A DNA stretch of 64,000 bases from Chitinophaga sp. 180180018-3 (GCF_037893185.1 NZ_CP140772.1:6634001-6698000); one strand, 5' to 3'; shown: positions 9,056 through 18,477, numbered from the stretch's first letter. Program-made: numbers and translations. Notes: generated from the sequence alone by a model not told the origin.

Positions 9056-9809
9056 GCTGGCACTGGGGACCTTACCTGGAAGCAGGTGGTTCCTTCATAT
9101 TAAATTAGGCTTTCCGAAAAAAGTATAGGCGTATACGTTATACAGTATGCCTTATTGACCGCATCCGGAAAATGATTTAAAATGGTTGGTTGGGAGGCAG
9201 TCGGTGTTGAATTATTTACTTCAGTTTTCAGGAGCAATTGCCGACAAAACCCACCAGAATTGTTTTAAGCAACGGCCCCCTGAACTGAAGTTTAGCGATG
9301 TAGTACCAGCGTTGATTGCTGGCTATGATGAATCAGTTTTTGTTGTTATGCCGGGAGGATGCGGGGAGATGCCATACTGAAAAATTTACCACCAATAAAT
9401 TCGCAGCGCACCTCTCCCGCAAGCCTGACCAGGCATTCTATTTACAGCTTACAGAACGCAAGATCTTCTATTCAGCAACAGCCGGGCATTGCCGGAATAT
9501 AACGGGAACAGGTGAAGTTAAACACTGCAGGCAGTGTGTAGGAATGTAGACCACTAATCAGTGTGTGCCTTTTCATAGTGCAATTGTTTTTACACATTTT
9601 ATAATGATGGCCGCAACACCTTGCTGGTGGATCAAAGGATGCCGGAAGCGTATGCCTGATGCTTCCCCGGGTAGCAGACTTTATTAGTCCACTGAATTGG
9701 TAGACAAATATACATGGAGTTTTATTATTTCCAAATTATTTTTGAGTTTTTTCTACCTGTTTTTCTGCTTTTCGTTTACGGCATTGCGAGCCTCAATGCT
9801 TTATTGGCT

Positions 9810-9817
9810 TATTTTTG
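9810..9817 (+). promoter_or_regulatory. Putative -7 promoter box TATTTTTG for the YitT gene
   Basis: TATTTTTG matches the Bacteroidota -7 consensus TAnnTTTG exactly and ends 4 bp before the ATG at 9822. This would give a nearly leaderless transcript, a known situation in this phylum. A TTG at 9784-9786 could be part of the -33 element, though the spacing (23 bp) is long. Confidence 0.5.
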
Positions 9818-9821
9818 CAGC

Positions 9822-10652
9822 ATGAAAGAACATGTGAAAAACATTCTGCTGATTATTGCGGGGGCACTGGTTTTTGCAGCTGGTATCAACTTCCTCGCTA
9901 TTCCTAATAAATTGTCTGAGGGCGGTGTTATTGGTATTACCATCGTCACTTATTATTACCTGGGCTGGTCGCCCGGTATTACCAATTTCATTATCAACGC
10001 TTTTCTGATTGTCATTGGCTACAGGCTGTTAGACAAACGGAGTATGATATACACGATCTTCGGCATTCTTTTTTGCTCACTGTTCCTTTATCTTACAGAG
10101 GGAAAGCTGGCGCCGGTTACCACCAATCCTTTGCTGGCAGCTATTTTCGCCGGATTGCTGGTAGGTATAGGCATTGGGCTTGTTTTTCTTTCCGGTGGTA
10201 CTACCGGAGGTTCTGCTATTGTAGCCCGTTTGTTCAACAAGTACTTCGGCTGGTCGTTAGGTAATGCGATGCTTATTTTTGATATTGTTGTGATCCTGGC
10301 TTCTGCCTACATCATAGGCGTAGAGAAAACCCTGTATACTTTTATAGCCGTATACATTGGCGCCAGAACGGTAGATTATATTGTAGATGGTATTAACACC
10401 AAACGTGCCATTACCATTATTTCGGGGCAAACGGATGCCATCGCGGCGAGGATTACCGGCGAGCTGAAACGCGGCGCCACTGTGTTACATGGGCATGGCG
10501 CCTATACACAATCGCCCAAAGAGGTTTTATATGTGGTGATCGGAAAACAGGAACTGATGCGGCTGAAAGCCCTGGTACAGGAAACAGATCCGGAGGCATT
10601 TGTGGTAATACATGAAGTGCATGAAGTACTTGGCCGTGGATTTTCGAAATAG
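9822..10652 (+). CDS. YitT family membrane protein (DUF161/DUF2179)
   Basis: This 276-residue integral membrane protein belongs to a family of unknown molecular function. Five or six hydrophobic helices occupy about residues 5-175, with conserved glycine-rich stretches GGVIGITIVTYYYLGWSPG and FLSGGTTGGSAIVARLFNKYFG. The C-terminal soluble DUF2179 domain (about 185-270) includes RGATVLHGHGAYT and a ferredoxin-like pattern. I chose the ATG at 9822 because the family starts right before the first helix. The in-frame ATG at 9714 adds 36 residues and lies upstream of a promoter-like box. It stands alone on the plus strand and converges with the glycoside hydrolase gene at a hairpin. Confidence 0.88.
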   Translation: MKEHVKNILLIIAGALVFAAGINFLAIPNKLSEGGVIGITIVTYYYLGWSPGITNFIINAFLIVIGYRLLDKRSMIYTIFGILFCSLFLYLTEGKLAPVTTNPLLAAIFAGLLVGIGIGLVFLSGGTTGGSAIVARLFNKYFGWSLGNAMLIFDIVVILASAYIIGVEKTLYTFIAVYIGARTVDYIVDGINTKRAITIISGQTDAIAARITGELKRGATVLHGHGAYTQSPKEVLYVVIGKQELMRLKALVQETDPEAFVVIHEVHEVLGRGFSK

Positions 10653-10657
10653 TCTGC

Positions 10658-10696
10658 ATACGGCTTCCGTATACCCGCGTATACGGAAGCCTGTAT
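10658..10696. terminator. Bidirectional terminator hairpin
   Basis: ATACGGCTTCCGTATAC (10658-10674) pairs with GTATACGGAAGCC(T)GTAT (10679-10696) with one bulged base. It lies exactly between the stop of the YitT gene and the stop of the convergent glycoside hydrolase gene (10697), so it can serve both. Confidence 0.85.
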
Positions 10697-11755
10697 CTAT
10701 CTCCCTGTCAGCCCCTGTATCACTTTTATTTCTTCCGCACTGTATGGTCTTCCATCGGTATAAAATATATCATGATACCAGGGATTGGGCATTACGCCTG
10801 CCGGCAGCGGTGTTCCCTGCGCGTAGATCGTGTTTGTTTTGCCGGCTACCAGTCCCCAGCTATAAGCGCCTGTCATTTCTTTTTTCAGCATAGGCATAAT
10901 ATTATCGAAACGGCTGCCAAGGGTACGGGCCATATATTCTGTACAGATCAAAGGCCTCCCCCAGGCCTGCAGGCGCCGGAGCTCCCGCCGGTGAAGATCC
11001 GTTGACTGGTAGTTGTGATAGGTAATCACATCGGAATGAGAGAGCATAAAGCTATTCAGTTCTTCCTGATTTTCATCCCAGACACCGGCTGTTAGCGGCT
11101 GCATAGGTTTTTCTTCCCGGGCCCAGCGGAATACCTTCTTCAGCAGCGGCAGACTTTTATTGCCATCGCCGAAGCTACCGGGCTCATTATAAAGATCCCA
11201 CATGATGACGCGGGGATCATGTCTGAAGCTTCTGACAATATCTTTTACATACTGCCGGAGTGTATCTTCCAGATGACGCTGCAATAGCAAAGCAGTTCCC
11301 GGATCCTGCACCCAGCGTGAGTTGTGTACACCCGGAATTGGCGCCGGCTGGGGCCCTGAACTGTATTCGTTATTCCAGCAGTCGTCGAAGAATACGAAAA
11401 CCGTCGACATCCGGTGCCGGGCTGCGATGTCGAGATAAGTGCTGATACGTTGCTTAAAACCCTGCGGATCTGTTACCCAGGGCACATGATGGAGATAGAC
11501 CCTCATAGAATTCATTCCGATATTTTCCGCATATCCCAGTTCCCGGTCAATCGTAGCGGTATCGAAAGTAGCAGGCTGCCACATTTCCAGCTGATTAACC
11601 GCCGTGCTTGGAATGAAATTGCAGCCCCGCAGCCATCCGAGAGAGGCGTACCAGCTGCGGGCCTTTTGTACCGGCCAGTTTCCGGGCTCATCGATCCGGC
11701 GGCAACACAACAGAAAAAAAATAATAAGGCATAGTGGAAAGAGCAAGTTGCGCAT
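10697..11755 (-). CDS. Lipoprotein glycoside hydrolase of clan GH-A (cellulase/mannanase-like)
   Basis: This 352-residue secreted lipoprotein has an N-terminal hydrophobic stretch ending in LLCC, with acylation probable on Cys17 or Cys18. It is followed by a TIM-barrel glycosidase. The acid/base Glu is in IMWDLYNEPGS (Glu191) and the nucleophile Glu in LICTEYMAR (Glu273). Both sit at strand ends, as in clan GH-A retaining enzymes such as GH5. Conserved aromatic residues near NSMRVYLHHVPW and FVFFDDCWNNE line the active-site cleft. The substrate is not resolved; related proteins act on beta-glucans, mannans or xylan-like chains. It is not inside a SusCD operon but is 1.4 kb from one. Confidence 0.85.
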   Translation of the reverse strand: MRNLLFPLCLIIFFLLCCRRIDEPGNWPVQKARSWYASLGWLRGCNFIPSTAVNQLEMWQPATFDTATIDRELGYAENIGMNSMRVYLHHVPWVTDPQGFKQRISTYLDIAARHRMSTVFVFFDDCWNNEYSSGPQPAPIPGVHNSRWVQDPGTALLLQRHLEDTLRQYVKDIVRSFRHDPRVIMWDLYNEPGSFGDGNKSLPLLKKVFRWAREEKPMQPLTAGVWDENQEELNSFMLSHSDVITYHNYQSTDLHRRELRRLQAWGRPLICTEYMARTLGSRFDNIMPMLKKEMTGAYSWGLVAGKTNTIYAQGTPLPAGVMPNPWYHDIFYTDGRPYSAEEIKVIQGLTGR

Positions 11756-11924
11756 AGTGGTATATTTTAAGGGAGATAACTATGTTTTAATATAAGCAAT
11801 TTTGCGCTCCTTTTAGTATTTGCCACCAGCTGATATTTGGTTTTTGAAAATTAGATGTATATATTGTAAAAACTCTAACGATTTTTCATTCCTTACCATC
11901 TTATCAACCAATAATTAAAGAGAA

Positions 11925-13046
11925 ATGACTCAAAGCTCTCAACGCTTCTTACCGCTGGACGTGTTCCGCGGGATGACCGTTTGTTTCATGATCATTGTGA
12001 ATACAGGCGGAACGGGAGGTACCTACTGGCCATTGGATCATGCTGCCTGGCATGGCTGGACCCCAACAGACCTGGTATTTCCCTCCTTTCTCTTTGCTGT
12101 GGGCAACGCTATGAGCTTCAGCATGAGAAAATATGAGCAGCTCGGTAACTCCGCTGTACTTGGAAAGATCTTTAAGCGGACACTGATCATTTTTCTGCTG
12201 GGTTACCTGATGTACTGGTTCCCGTTTGTTCATCATACGGATGCCGGGCTTGAGTTTAACCCATTTAGTCATACCCGTATACTGGGCGTATTGCAACGTA
12301 TTGCACTCTGCTATTGTATTGCATCCCTGCTGATCCACTACTGCTCTAAAAAAGCTGTATGGGCCATCAGTATCCTCTTCTTACTGGGATATTGGGCGAT
12401 CATGTGGTTCTGTGGTGTACCGGGTGATCAATATGGCATTAACGGAAATGCAGGTATACTCCTGGATAAAGTGGTGTTGGGCGACAACCATATGTACCAT
12501 GGCGAAGGTATTGCCTTTGATCCGGAAGGCTTACTCAGCACTATTCCTGCAGTTGTAAATGTAGTGGCAGGTTACTATACCGGTTTGTTTGTACAGCGGC
12601 ATGGCCGCACTGCACCGGGTATCCTGCGCATGATACTGGCTGGCATTGTATTATTGGGTCTGGCATATGCGTGGAATACAGTATTCCCTATCAATAAAAA
12701 ATTATGGACCAGCTCTTATGTGCTGCTCACAGTAGGTATAGATCTCCTGTTGCTGTCGCTGCTGATATTTGTCATTGACATTGCCAACATCAACAAAGGC
12801 ACTGGCTTCTTTACTGTATTCGGTAAGAATCCCCTGTTCCTTTATCTTCTTTCAGAAATACTGGCCATCCTGCTTTATTTCTTCCAGGTAGGCAATGTTT
12901 CCCTCTATCAATGGATCAATGATAAAATTTTTCAGCCGATCTCTCCCGGCCCCTTCGGTTCATTGCTTTTCTCACTGACCTTTATGCTTCTCTGCTGGCT
13001 GGTAGGACTGGCGCTGGATCGGAGGAAGATTTATGTACGGGTGTAG
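11925..13046 (+). CDS. NagX/HGSNAT-like membrane acyltransferase (DUF5009 family)
   Basis: This 373-residue protein has about ten membrane helices. It starts RFLPLDVFRGMTVCFMIIVN, the typical opening of the heparan-alpha-glucosaminide N-acetyltransferase-like family (COG4299), followed by WHGWTPTDLVFPSFLFAVG, whose Asp-Leu-Val-Phe-Pro core is conserved. Bacterial members often sit in sugar catabolic loci and are thought to acetylate amino sugars or similar sugars at the inner membrane, but this is not proven for most. The gene converges with the SusD/SusC operon across the 124-base hairpin LIR5. A few AT-rich motifs precede the ATG, but no clear promoter box was seen. Confidence 0.88.
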   Translation: MTQSSQRFLPLDVFRGMTVCFMIIVNTGGTGGTYWPLDHAAWHGWTPTDLVFPSFLFAVGNAMSFSMRKYEQLGNSAVLGKIFKRTLIIFLLGYLMYWFPFVHHTDAGLEFNPFSHTRILGVLQRIALCYCIASLLIHYCSKKAVWAISILFLLGYWAIMWFCGVPGDQYGINGNAGILLDKVVLGDNHMYHGEGIAFDPEGLLSTIPAVVNVVAGYYTGLFVQRHGRTAPGILRMILAGIVLLGLAYAWNTVFPINKKLWTSSYVLLTVGIDLLLLSLLIFVIDIANINKGTGFFTVFGKNPLFLYLLSEILAILLYFFQVGNVSLYQWINDKIFQPISPGPFGSLLFSLTFMLLCWLVGLALDRRKIYVRV

Positions 13047-13047
13047 G

Positions 13048-13171
13048 AAAAGAATTACGAATTAGGAATTACGAATTACGAAAAAGCGGGGAGATAGTAG
13101 CGAAGTTGACCTTCGCGTTTACTATCTCCCCGCTTTTTCGTAATTCGTAATTCCTAATTCGTAATTCTTTT
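13048..13171. repeat. Long inverted repeat LIR5, 52-bp perfect arms
   Basis: Left arm 13048-13099 and right arm 13120-13171 are perfect reverse complements over all 52 bases. The loop contains a further GCGAAG/CTTCGC stem (13100-13105 and 13111-13116). The outer arms repeat GAATTACGAATTAGGAATTACG-like units; the inner arm is AAGCGGGGAGATAGTA. It lies between two convergent genes, and its last base is the first base of the SusD stop codon complement. It is the longest and most perfect member of the family in this window. Confidence 0.96.
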
Positions 13172-14601
13172 TAATAAACGTCAAACCACACCTTCGTAGT
13201 CAGCAAATCAGCGCCCTGGCGTGCCACGGCGGCTTTGTAGTTTGCTCCATTGAGCGCTTGCTCGCTGGATGGATAGGTAAGGCGCTGTGGCATTTTTCCC
13301 TGCAGCACACCTGTATAGGCAGGAGTAAGCCGGGGATAGTCGAGTCGCCTCCATTCAGCGAATGCTTCGAGCCCTTCACTGAAGAGTGCCAACCATTTCT
13401 GTTCTCCGATGGATTTCTTATAGTTGGTAGCATCGTAAGCAACTGCTGGCTGCGCCAGGTAATCGTCTACTGGCTTACCTGTGATACCGTATTGTTTAAA
13501 AGAGGCACGGATTGCCTGCTGGTACAGGTCTGCCGCGCTGTTGCTGATGAGGTTCCGTTGTGCCGCTTCTGCCAGAATAAACAGTTGTTCTGTATACGTG
13601 AACACCCATGCCGGAGCCTGGCTTACCGTGAAAGCCGCCCCTACATCCGAAGTTCTGTTGAAGCCCAGGCGGGAAGCAGAATCAGCAGAGAGACCATTCG
13701 TTACACCGATATAAGCATTGGTATCTGCCGGCAGCGCTGCGTATATGCTTAACCGTGGGTCGTTGAGTGCCTTCAGCTTATCGACGATTGTTTTGCTGAT
13801 ACGATAATCGTTACGGGTTTCCCTGTTTTTACCGACAGGATTCTGATTGGGAGAGGTGAGATAATTCAGTTTCACTTCCCTGTCGCTCGCAGTCAGGAAT
13901 ATATTTCCTTCCGCAGCGAGATCTGCGAACACCGCCTTTGCCGCAGCCGGATCGCGGTCGGATATGCGTAATGCGATACGTGAGCGCAAGCCATTAGCGA
14001 ACTTCTTCCAGCTATTCATATTACCAGCCAGCAGAGAATCGCCCTGGATAGGGTTGGTACCGGGAGTAATGATGGAGGAGGCTGTTTTCAACTCAGCCAA
14101 CAAGCCTTTGTATACATCTTCCTGTTTATCGTAAACGGGGGTCAGGTACTTTTCGATATTCCCTGCCTGGCTGTAGGGGATATCTCCGTACAGGTCTGTC
14201 AGCACCTGGAATATCCAGGAGCGCATAATGATACCCACTGCTTTATAATTCGGATTCTTCAACGTATCACCCAACTGTATAAGTGTGGTGAAGTCCTCTA
14301 TACCCTGTGCGTAAAAGTTACTCCATACATTCTGGATATTGGTAGATGCCGGGATGTAACGGTCGGGATCCGGGTATTGGATCTTAGCCCAGTACTGCAC
14401 GTAGAGTAATGATGTCTCCATAGTGGCATCACCACCCCAGTAAGTATCTATATTGGTTTTAATACCGTTGGTCAACAGGTAGTCCGGCTGTACCGAGGTA
14501 GGTTCATTTGGATTTTTATTGGTCCGCTCCAGGTCTTTCTGGCAACCAGTCAGCCAGGCGGCAGCAAAGAGGGCGCAAATAGCTATCAGCAACTTTCTCA
14601 T
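13171..14601 (-). CDS. SusD/RagB-like outer-membrane lipoprotein (SusD-like 2 type)
   Basis: This 476-residue surface lipoprotein probably caps the SusC-like transporter encoded just upstream and binds its oligosaccharide or peptide ligand. The signal peptide ends in the lipobox LTGC (Cys20). The N-terminal segment NKNPNEPTSVQPDYLLTNGIKT and the helix repeats (tetratricopeptide-like) match the SusD-like_2 family (PF12771) rather than classical SusD. The C-terminal part ARQGADLLTTKVWFDVY is typical of the family end. It starts 14 bp after the susC stop, so both form an operon. Its stop codon is at the edge of LIR5. Confidence 0.93.
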   Translation of the reverse strand: MRKLLIAICALFAAAWLTGCQKDLERTNKNPNEPTSVQPDYLLTNGIKTNIDTYWGGDATMETSLLYVQYWAKIQYPDPDRYIPASTNIQNVWSNFYAQGIEDFTTLIQLGDTLKNPNYKAVGIIMRSWIFQVLTDLYGDIPYSQAGNIEKYLTPVYDKQEDVYKGLLAELKTASSIITPGTNPIQGDSLLAGNMNSWKKFANGLRSRIALRISDRDPAAAKAVFADLAAEGNIFLTASDREVKLNYLTSPNQNPVGKNRETRNDYRISKTIVDKLKALNDPRLSIYAALPADTNAYIGVTNGLSADSASRLGFNRTSDVGAAFTVSQAPAWVFTYTEQLFILAEAAQRNLISNSAADLYQQAIRASFKQYGITGKPVDDYLAQPAVAYDATNYKKSIGEQKWLALFSEGLEAFAEWRRLDYPRLTPAYTGVLQGKMPQRLTYPSSEQALNGANYKAAVARQGADLLTTKVWFDVY

Positions 14602-14615
14602 ATTCGGTCCGTTAA

Positions 14616-17600
14616 TTAAAATGAAACATTCAGGTTAAAGCCAAAACTGCGGGTAGTTGGTATTTGCAGTGTTTCCAGGCCCTGGCCGTTACCGGTATTG
14701 AACGCAGTTTCCGGATCAACATTGGGCACATGCTTACTCAGGTAAGCCAGGTTTCTGCCCACCAGTGCGATGTTCACACCTGTCAGGTGCCATTTCTTTA
14801 TCAAAGACGCCGGCAGGTTGTAACCCAGTCTTATTTCACGCAGTTTGATAAAAGAGGCATCATATACGGCGCTCTCATTCAGGTTGCTGCTATATACAGT
14901 TTTGTAGTAGTTCTGAGCAGAGAGAATAGCGGTGTTTTTCTTTCCATCTGCCGTATAACCATCAAATATGATCCCATCGTGCTTTACTACTGCATTACCG
15001 GGAGCAGTGGCATTATGGTCTGGGAGCTGCACATTTTTAGCCCCATCGTAGTAGTAAGGCAGGCCGCCGTGTTCTGCATCACGCCCCGGCATCGTTGCCG
15101 CCAGTACGCCTGTTCCCATACCTGTAGAGTTGGTTCCTGACCAGATAGATCCGCCCTGTTTGGTATCTATCAGCACACTCAGGTTGAAGCCTTTGAATGA
15201 AAAGCTGTTATTAATACTTCCTGTCCAGTTGGGAGTAAAGTAACCCAGTATTTTTTTATTAGGATCCACCATAGGTGTTCCGTCGGGGTTTACCAGGATG
15301 CGGTTCTCACTGTCGCGCAGATAAGCAGTGCCGAAAAGCGCGCCGTAGCGTTCTCCTTTACGGGCTACCACCTGGATATTGCCGGAGCTTCCCAGTACAT
15401 AGCTGTTGAGGAAACCATCAGCATCCAGCTCCATGACTTTACTGATATTGCGTGCATAATTCACGTTAACGTCCCAACGAAAACCAGAACGGGTACTGAT
15501 GGGTGTTAATCCGAGTGTTACTTCCACTCCACGGTTGCTAAGCTCGCCTGTGTTCAGCAGTTTCTTCAGATAACCAGTAGTAGGACTTACATCAGCCAGC
15601 AGGATCTGGTTGCGGCTATGCGAATTATAATAAGTCAGATCCAGCCGGATGCGATTATCGATAAACCCGGCTTCCAGTCCAACTTCTGTGGATGTGGTGA
15701 TTTCCGGCTTGAGGTTTTTGTCGAGATATTTATCAGACACTGTCAACATAGGTAATGCACCGAATGGCTGATTGAACGGGTAAGTGTTTACCAACTGGTA
15801 AGGATCTGTGTCTTTACCTACCTGTGCCCATCCACCGCGTATTTTCAGCATAGAGAGCGCTTCGCTGCGCAGGTGCAGGGCTTCCGACAATACGATACTT
15901 GCATTGACAGAAGGATAGAAATAGGAATTACTACCCCTGGGAAGGGTGGAAGACCAGTCGTTACGCGCTGTCAGGTTTACGAAAGCATAATTGCGGAATC
16001 CTACCTGTGCAGCTGCAAATCCGCTATATACTTTCTGGCGGGAAAGCAAACTGGTAGAGATCAGCGGATCTCTGGAGTTAGTAAGTGTATACACATCTTT
16101 TACAGCCAGGCGTGGCGCCTGCTGATAGTTCTGCTCAAACTGGTTGCTACGCAGGTTAGCGCCGGCCAGCACATCTATATCAAAATCAGCATTCAGCTTT
16201 TTCTTTGCATTTAATGTGAACTCTCCGTTGGTTTCGCTTACTGCGTAAGCATCTTCAGTATAAGAACCAAAAGGAGTTCCATTGGTATAGTAGGCAACAT
16301 GGTATTTGCGCCTGTCCTGATAGTAGTCAGTAGCAATACGGAAGCTGGCAGTCAGCCAGTCGAGCACCTGGTAAGACAATCTTGCATTTCCGAGGAAACG
16401 GTTACGCAGCATACCCACGGTGTTCTCGTTCTGGATCCAGTAAGGATTGCTGTAGTAGCTGTGATTCCAGTTGAAATCGGTGCCATCAGGATTTTTATAA
16501 TTCTTCAGCCTGTTCACATCTACCTGGCGGCCGAACCAGATGAATTGCAGGGTAACACTGTTACCACGACGGCCGTCTACACCCGGCAGGTTATCTGCAG
16601 CGCTGCGGATATAATCTGCGTAGGTAGTCAGCGTTAACTTAGGCGTGAGCCGGAAGGTATTGCTGGCAGTGAAAGTATTCCGTGTGATGCCGGTATTGGG
16701 TAGTATGCCCGCCTGTTTGGTATTATTATAAGAGAAGCGATAATCAATTTTATCGGTAGTTCCGCCGGCGGAAAGTCCGTTATTCAGCGTATAGCCGGTC
16801 ACGTAGAAGTCCTTTACGTTATTGGGATGAGCAACAAATGGCACTGCTTCGCCATTTGAGAAGAACTGAGGAATGAGCCGGCCATCCAGTTTCGGGCCCC
16901 AGCTTTCATCCACGCCATCATTCAGGCCGCCGCCTTTCCCATCTTTATAAGAAAACTGGCCACCGGTACCCTGGCCATAACTATTCTGAAAGTCGGGCAG
17001 GATCAATACCTTATCGAATGTAGCGCCGGAGTTGACGGTTATTCCCAGGCCGCCTTTGGTATCTTTACCGGTTTTTGTTTTGATTACAATAACGCCGGCA
17101 GATGCGCGGGAGCCGTATAATGCAGCCGCATTGGGGCCTTTCAGTACACTGATGGAAGCGATATCATCCGGGTTCAGATCGGAAATGGCGTTGGCAAAGT
17201 CGCGCCCGGTACCGATCCCCAGCTGGCTGTTATCCACCGGCACACCATCCAGTACAAACAAGGGCTGGTTATTTCCTGCGATGGAGGTTTCGCCCCTGAT
17301 GATGATACGGGAAGAACCAAGGCCGCCCTGGCTGTTGGTCACCTGTACGCCTGCGATCTTACCGGAAAGGGCGTTCACGAGGTTGGTTTCCTTGGCCTCG
17401 GATATATCTTTGGATTTCAGTTCCTGTACGGCATATCCCAGCGATTTCTTTTCCCGGGAGATACCCAGTGCAGTTACTACTACTTCATCGAGTTTCTTAT
17501 TGCTGTTTTCGAGGGAGATGTTGATAATATGATTATTTCCCACTACTGCAAAGGCAGTTTCGAAGCCCACAGAAGAAATCTGCAGGGTATCGTTCAGCTG

Positions 17601-17798
17601 CGCATTAAGACTGTACTTCCCATCGGCATCTGATTGAGTGCCCTGGTTTTTCCCTTTGACACGTATAACGGCGCCGGGTATACGTTGCGCATCAGCGCGG
17701 GAGGTGATCACCCCATTTACCCTGATTTCCTGGGCGTTTGCCTGTAGCAGGCATAGCAATCCCGTCAGCAGGCACAGGAGCCTTGTTACGTAATTCAT
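14616..17798 (-). CDS. SusC/RagA-type TonB-linked outer-membrane transporter
   Basis: This 1060-residue TonB-dependent transporter imports glycans or peptides, powered through TonB. The signal peptide ends near residue 22 (QANAQ). A carboxypeptidase-regulatory-like domain follows (about 24-105), then a TonB-box-like segment KKLDEVVVTALGISREKKSLG and the plug domain (about 115-235) with the SusC signature PLFVLDGVPVDNSQ. The rest is a 22-stranded barrel ending with the terminal aromatic FGFNLNVSF. It is paired with the SusD-like gene downstream. No sigma/anti-sigma pair or hybrid regulator is adjacent. A promoter-like sequence lies about 105 bp upstream. Confidence 0.96.
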   Translation of the reverse strand: MNYVTRLLCLLTGLLCLLQANAQEIRVNGVITSRADAQRIPGAVIRVKGKNQGTQSDADGKYSLNAQLNDTLQISSVGFETAFAVVGNNHIINISLENSNKKLDEVVVTALGISREKKSLGYAVQELKSKDISEAKETNLVNALSGKIAGVQVTNSQGGLGSSRIIIRGETSIAGNNQPLFVLDGVPVDNSQLGIGTGRDFANAISDLNPDDIASISVLKGPNAAALYGSRASAGVIVIKTKTGKDTKGGLGITVNSGATFDKVLILPDFQNSYGQGTGGQFSYKDGKGGGLNDGVDESWGPKLDGRLIPQFFSNGEAVPFVAHPNNVKDFYVTGYTLNNGLSAGGTTDKIDYRFSYNNTKQAGILPNTGITRNTFTASNTFRLTPKLTLTTYADYIRSAADNLPGVDGRRGNSVTLQFIWFGRQVDVNRLKNYKNPDGTDFNWNHSYYSNPYWIQNENTVGMLRNRFLGNARLSYQVLDWLTASFRIATDYYQDRRKYHVAYYTNGTPFGSYTEDAYAVSETNGEFTLNAKKKLNADFDIDVLAGANLRSNQFEQNYQQAPRLAVKDVYTLTNSRDPLISTSLLSRQKVYSGFAAAQVGFRNYAFVNLTARNDWSSTLPRGSNSYFYPSVNASIVLSEALHLRSEALSMLKIRGGWAQVGKDTDPYQLVNTYPFNQPFGALPMLTVSDKYLDKNLKPEITTSTEVGLEAGFIDNRIRLDLTYYNSHSRNQILLADVSPTTGYLKKLLNTGELSNRGVEVTLGLTPISTRSGFRWDVNVNYARNISKVMELDADGFLNSYVLGSSGNIQVVARKGERYGALFGTAYLRDSENRILVNPDGTPMVDPNKKILGYFTPNWTGSINNSFSFKGFNLSVLIDTKQGGSIWSGTNSTGMGTGVLAATMPGRDAEHGGLPYYYDGAKNVQLPDHNATAPGNAVVKHDGIIFDGYTADGKKNTAILSAQNYYKTVYSSNLNESAVYDASFIKLREIRLGYNLPASLIKKWHLTGVNIALVGRNLAYLSKHVPNVDPETAFNTGNGQGLETLQIPTTRSFGFNLNVSF

Positions 17799-17902
17799 GC
17801 TTCGTACTTGATTTGTTATTGGCTAAGATCCTTGCAGAGAATAGTTATCCGTTCAGATTTTGGCATTTACTAATGCGGTGTAAAGACTTAAAATATCGGG
17901 GG

Positions 17903-17934
17903 CGAAGATAATACAGAAAATTTATTCTACAAAA
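17903..17934 (-). promoter_or_regulatory. Putative promoter of the first SusC/SusD operon
   Basis: On the minus strand TTTTG (complement of 17930-17934) and TATCTTCG (complement of 17903-17910) are separated by 19 bp. This matches the Bacteroidota -33/-7 arrangement with one mismatch in TAnnTTTG. It would give a leader of about 95 bases before the susC ATG at 17798. Confidence 0.5.
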
Positions 17935-17988
17935 CTTATAGACTAAATGGAATTAAAGAAGACAAAAAGCGTAAAGGATGGGTTAAAA

Positions 17989-18096
17989 AAGAATTAGGAA
18001 TTGGTAATGAAGTATGAAGAAAACACCCCGAAGACCATAATCCGCTATGGTTTTCGAGGTGTTTTCTTCATACTTCATTACCAATTCTTAATTCTT
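17989..18096. repeat. Long inverted repeat LIR6, 51-bp arms with three mismatches
   Basis: Left arm 17989-18039 pairs with right arm 18046-18096 around a 6-base loop. Three positions are not Watson-Crick pairs. The arms contain AAGAATTAGGAATTGG, ATGAAGTATGAAGAAAA and an inner CACCCCGAAGACCATA. It follows the small secreted protein gene, whose last residues Lys-Asn and stop codon (18088-18090) are inside the right arm. It precedes the susC promoter, both genes pointing left. It probably ends the upstream transcript. Confidence 0.93.
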
Positions 18097-18477
18097 ATTG
18101 AGTAGTTTCTTCAGTTCTGATTTAATGTCTTCTATGTTTTGCCAGATAACGCGGTCCTGGCAAACGACTCCTTTATACTTAATACTCAATTTGGTTTTAC
18201 GCATCACGACCTGATAATATTCAGGAGCATCTGGAGAATTTTCCCAGGTGATTTTGCCTCCGTCTTCGATACCTCCGGCCAGTTTATCTTCAATAAGGTC
18301 GTTGATTTTTTTCCGCTGATTATCTGCGAAATCGTAGCTGGCCTCTGTTTTAACAAGGCAGGAAGAGTCTTGTACAGGGATGGCGGCAGGATACCCGGCG
18401 CCAGCCTGCATGCGGAGGCCGCAAAGCAGCAATATGCCACCTGCAAGCAGTAGCGGGAATAGGAATGTACGTTTCAT
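18088..18477 (-). CDS. Small secreted protein of unknown function
   Basis: This 129-residue protein has a predicted signal peptide (MKRTFLFPLLLAGGILLLCGL..., cleavage near residue 24-26). The mature domain begins QDSSCLVKTEASYDFADNQRKKIND and ends LKKLLNKN. Two cysteines (SSCLV and VVCQD) could form a disulphide. I do not recognise a family. The mixed charge and lack of further hydrophobic segments suggest a small periplasmic protein. It is a monocistronic leftward gene; its C-terminus Lys-Asn-stop is supplied by LIR6. Confidence 0.7.
   Translation of the reverse strand: MKRTFLFPLLLAGGILLLCGLRMQAGAGYPAAIPVQDSSCLVKTEASYDFADNQRKKINDLIEDKLAGGIEDGGKITWENSPDAPEYYQVVMRKTKLSIKYKGVVCQDRVIWQNIEDIKSELKKLLNKN

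Larger units (their letters stand above)
8952..9821. other. 870-bp region without a convincing gene
   Basis: Open frames of 60-80 codons occur on the plus strand around 9186-9549, but none resembles a known family and they have no plausible start context. On the minus strand an ATG at 9576 opens a 34-codon frame (MKRHTLISGLHSYTLP...) that I cannot support as a gene. A minus-strand terminator-like hairpin at 9031-9055 suggests a leftward transcript once arose or still arises here. The region may be gene debris or hold a small RNA. Confidence 0.45.

Noticed and set aside
9186..9549. Two overlapping 64- and 77-codon frames in the gap before the YitT gene
   Set aside because: No start context, no family similarity, overlapping different frames; kept only as an unexplained gap.
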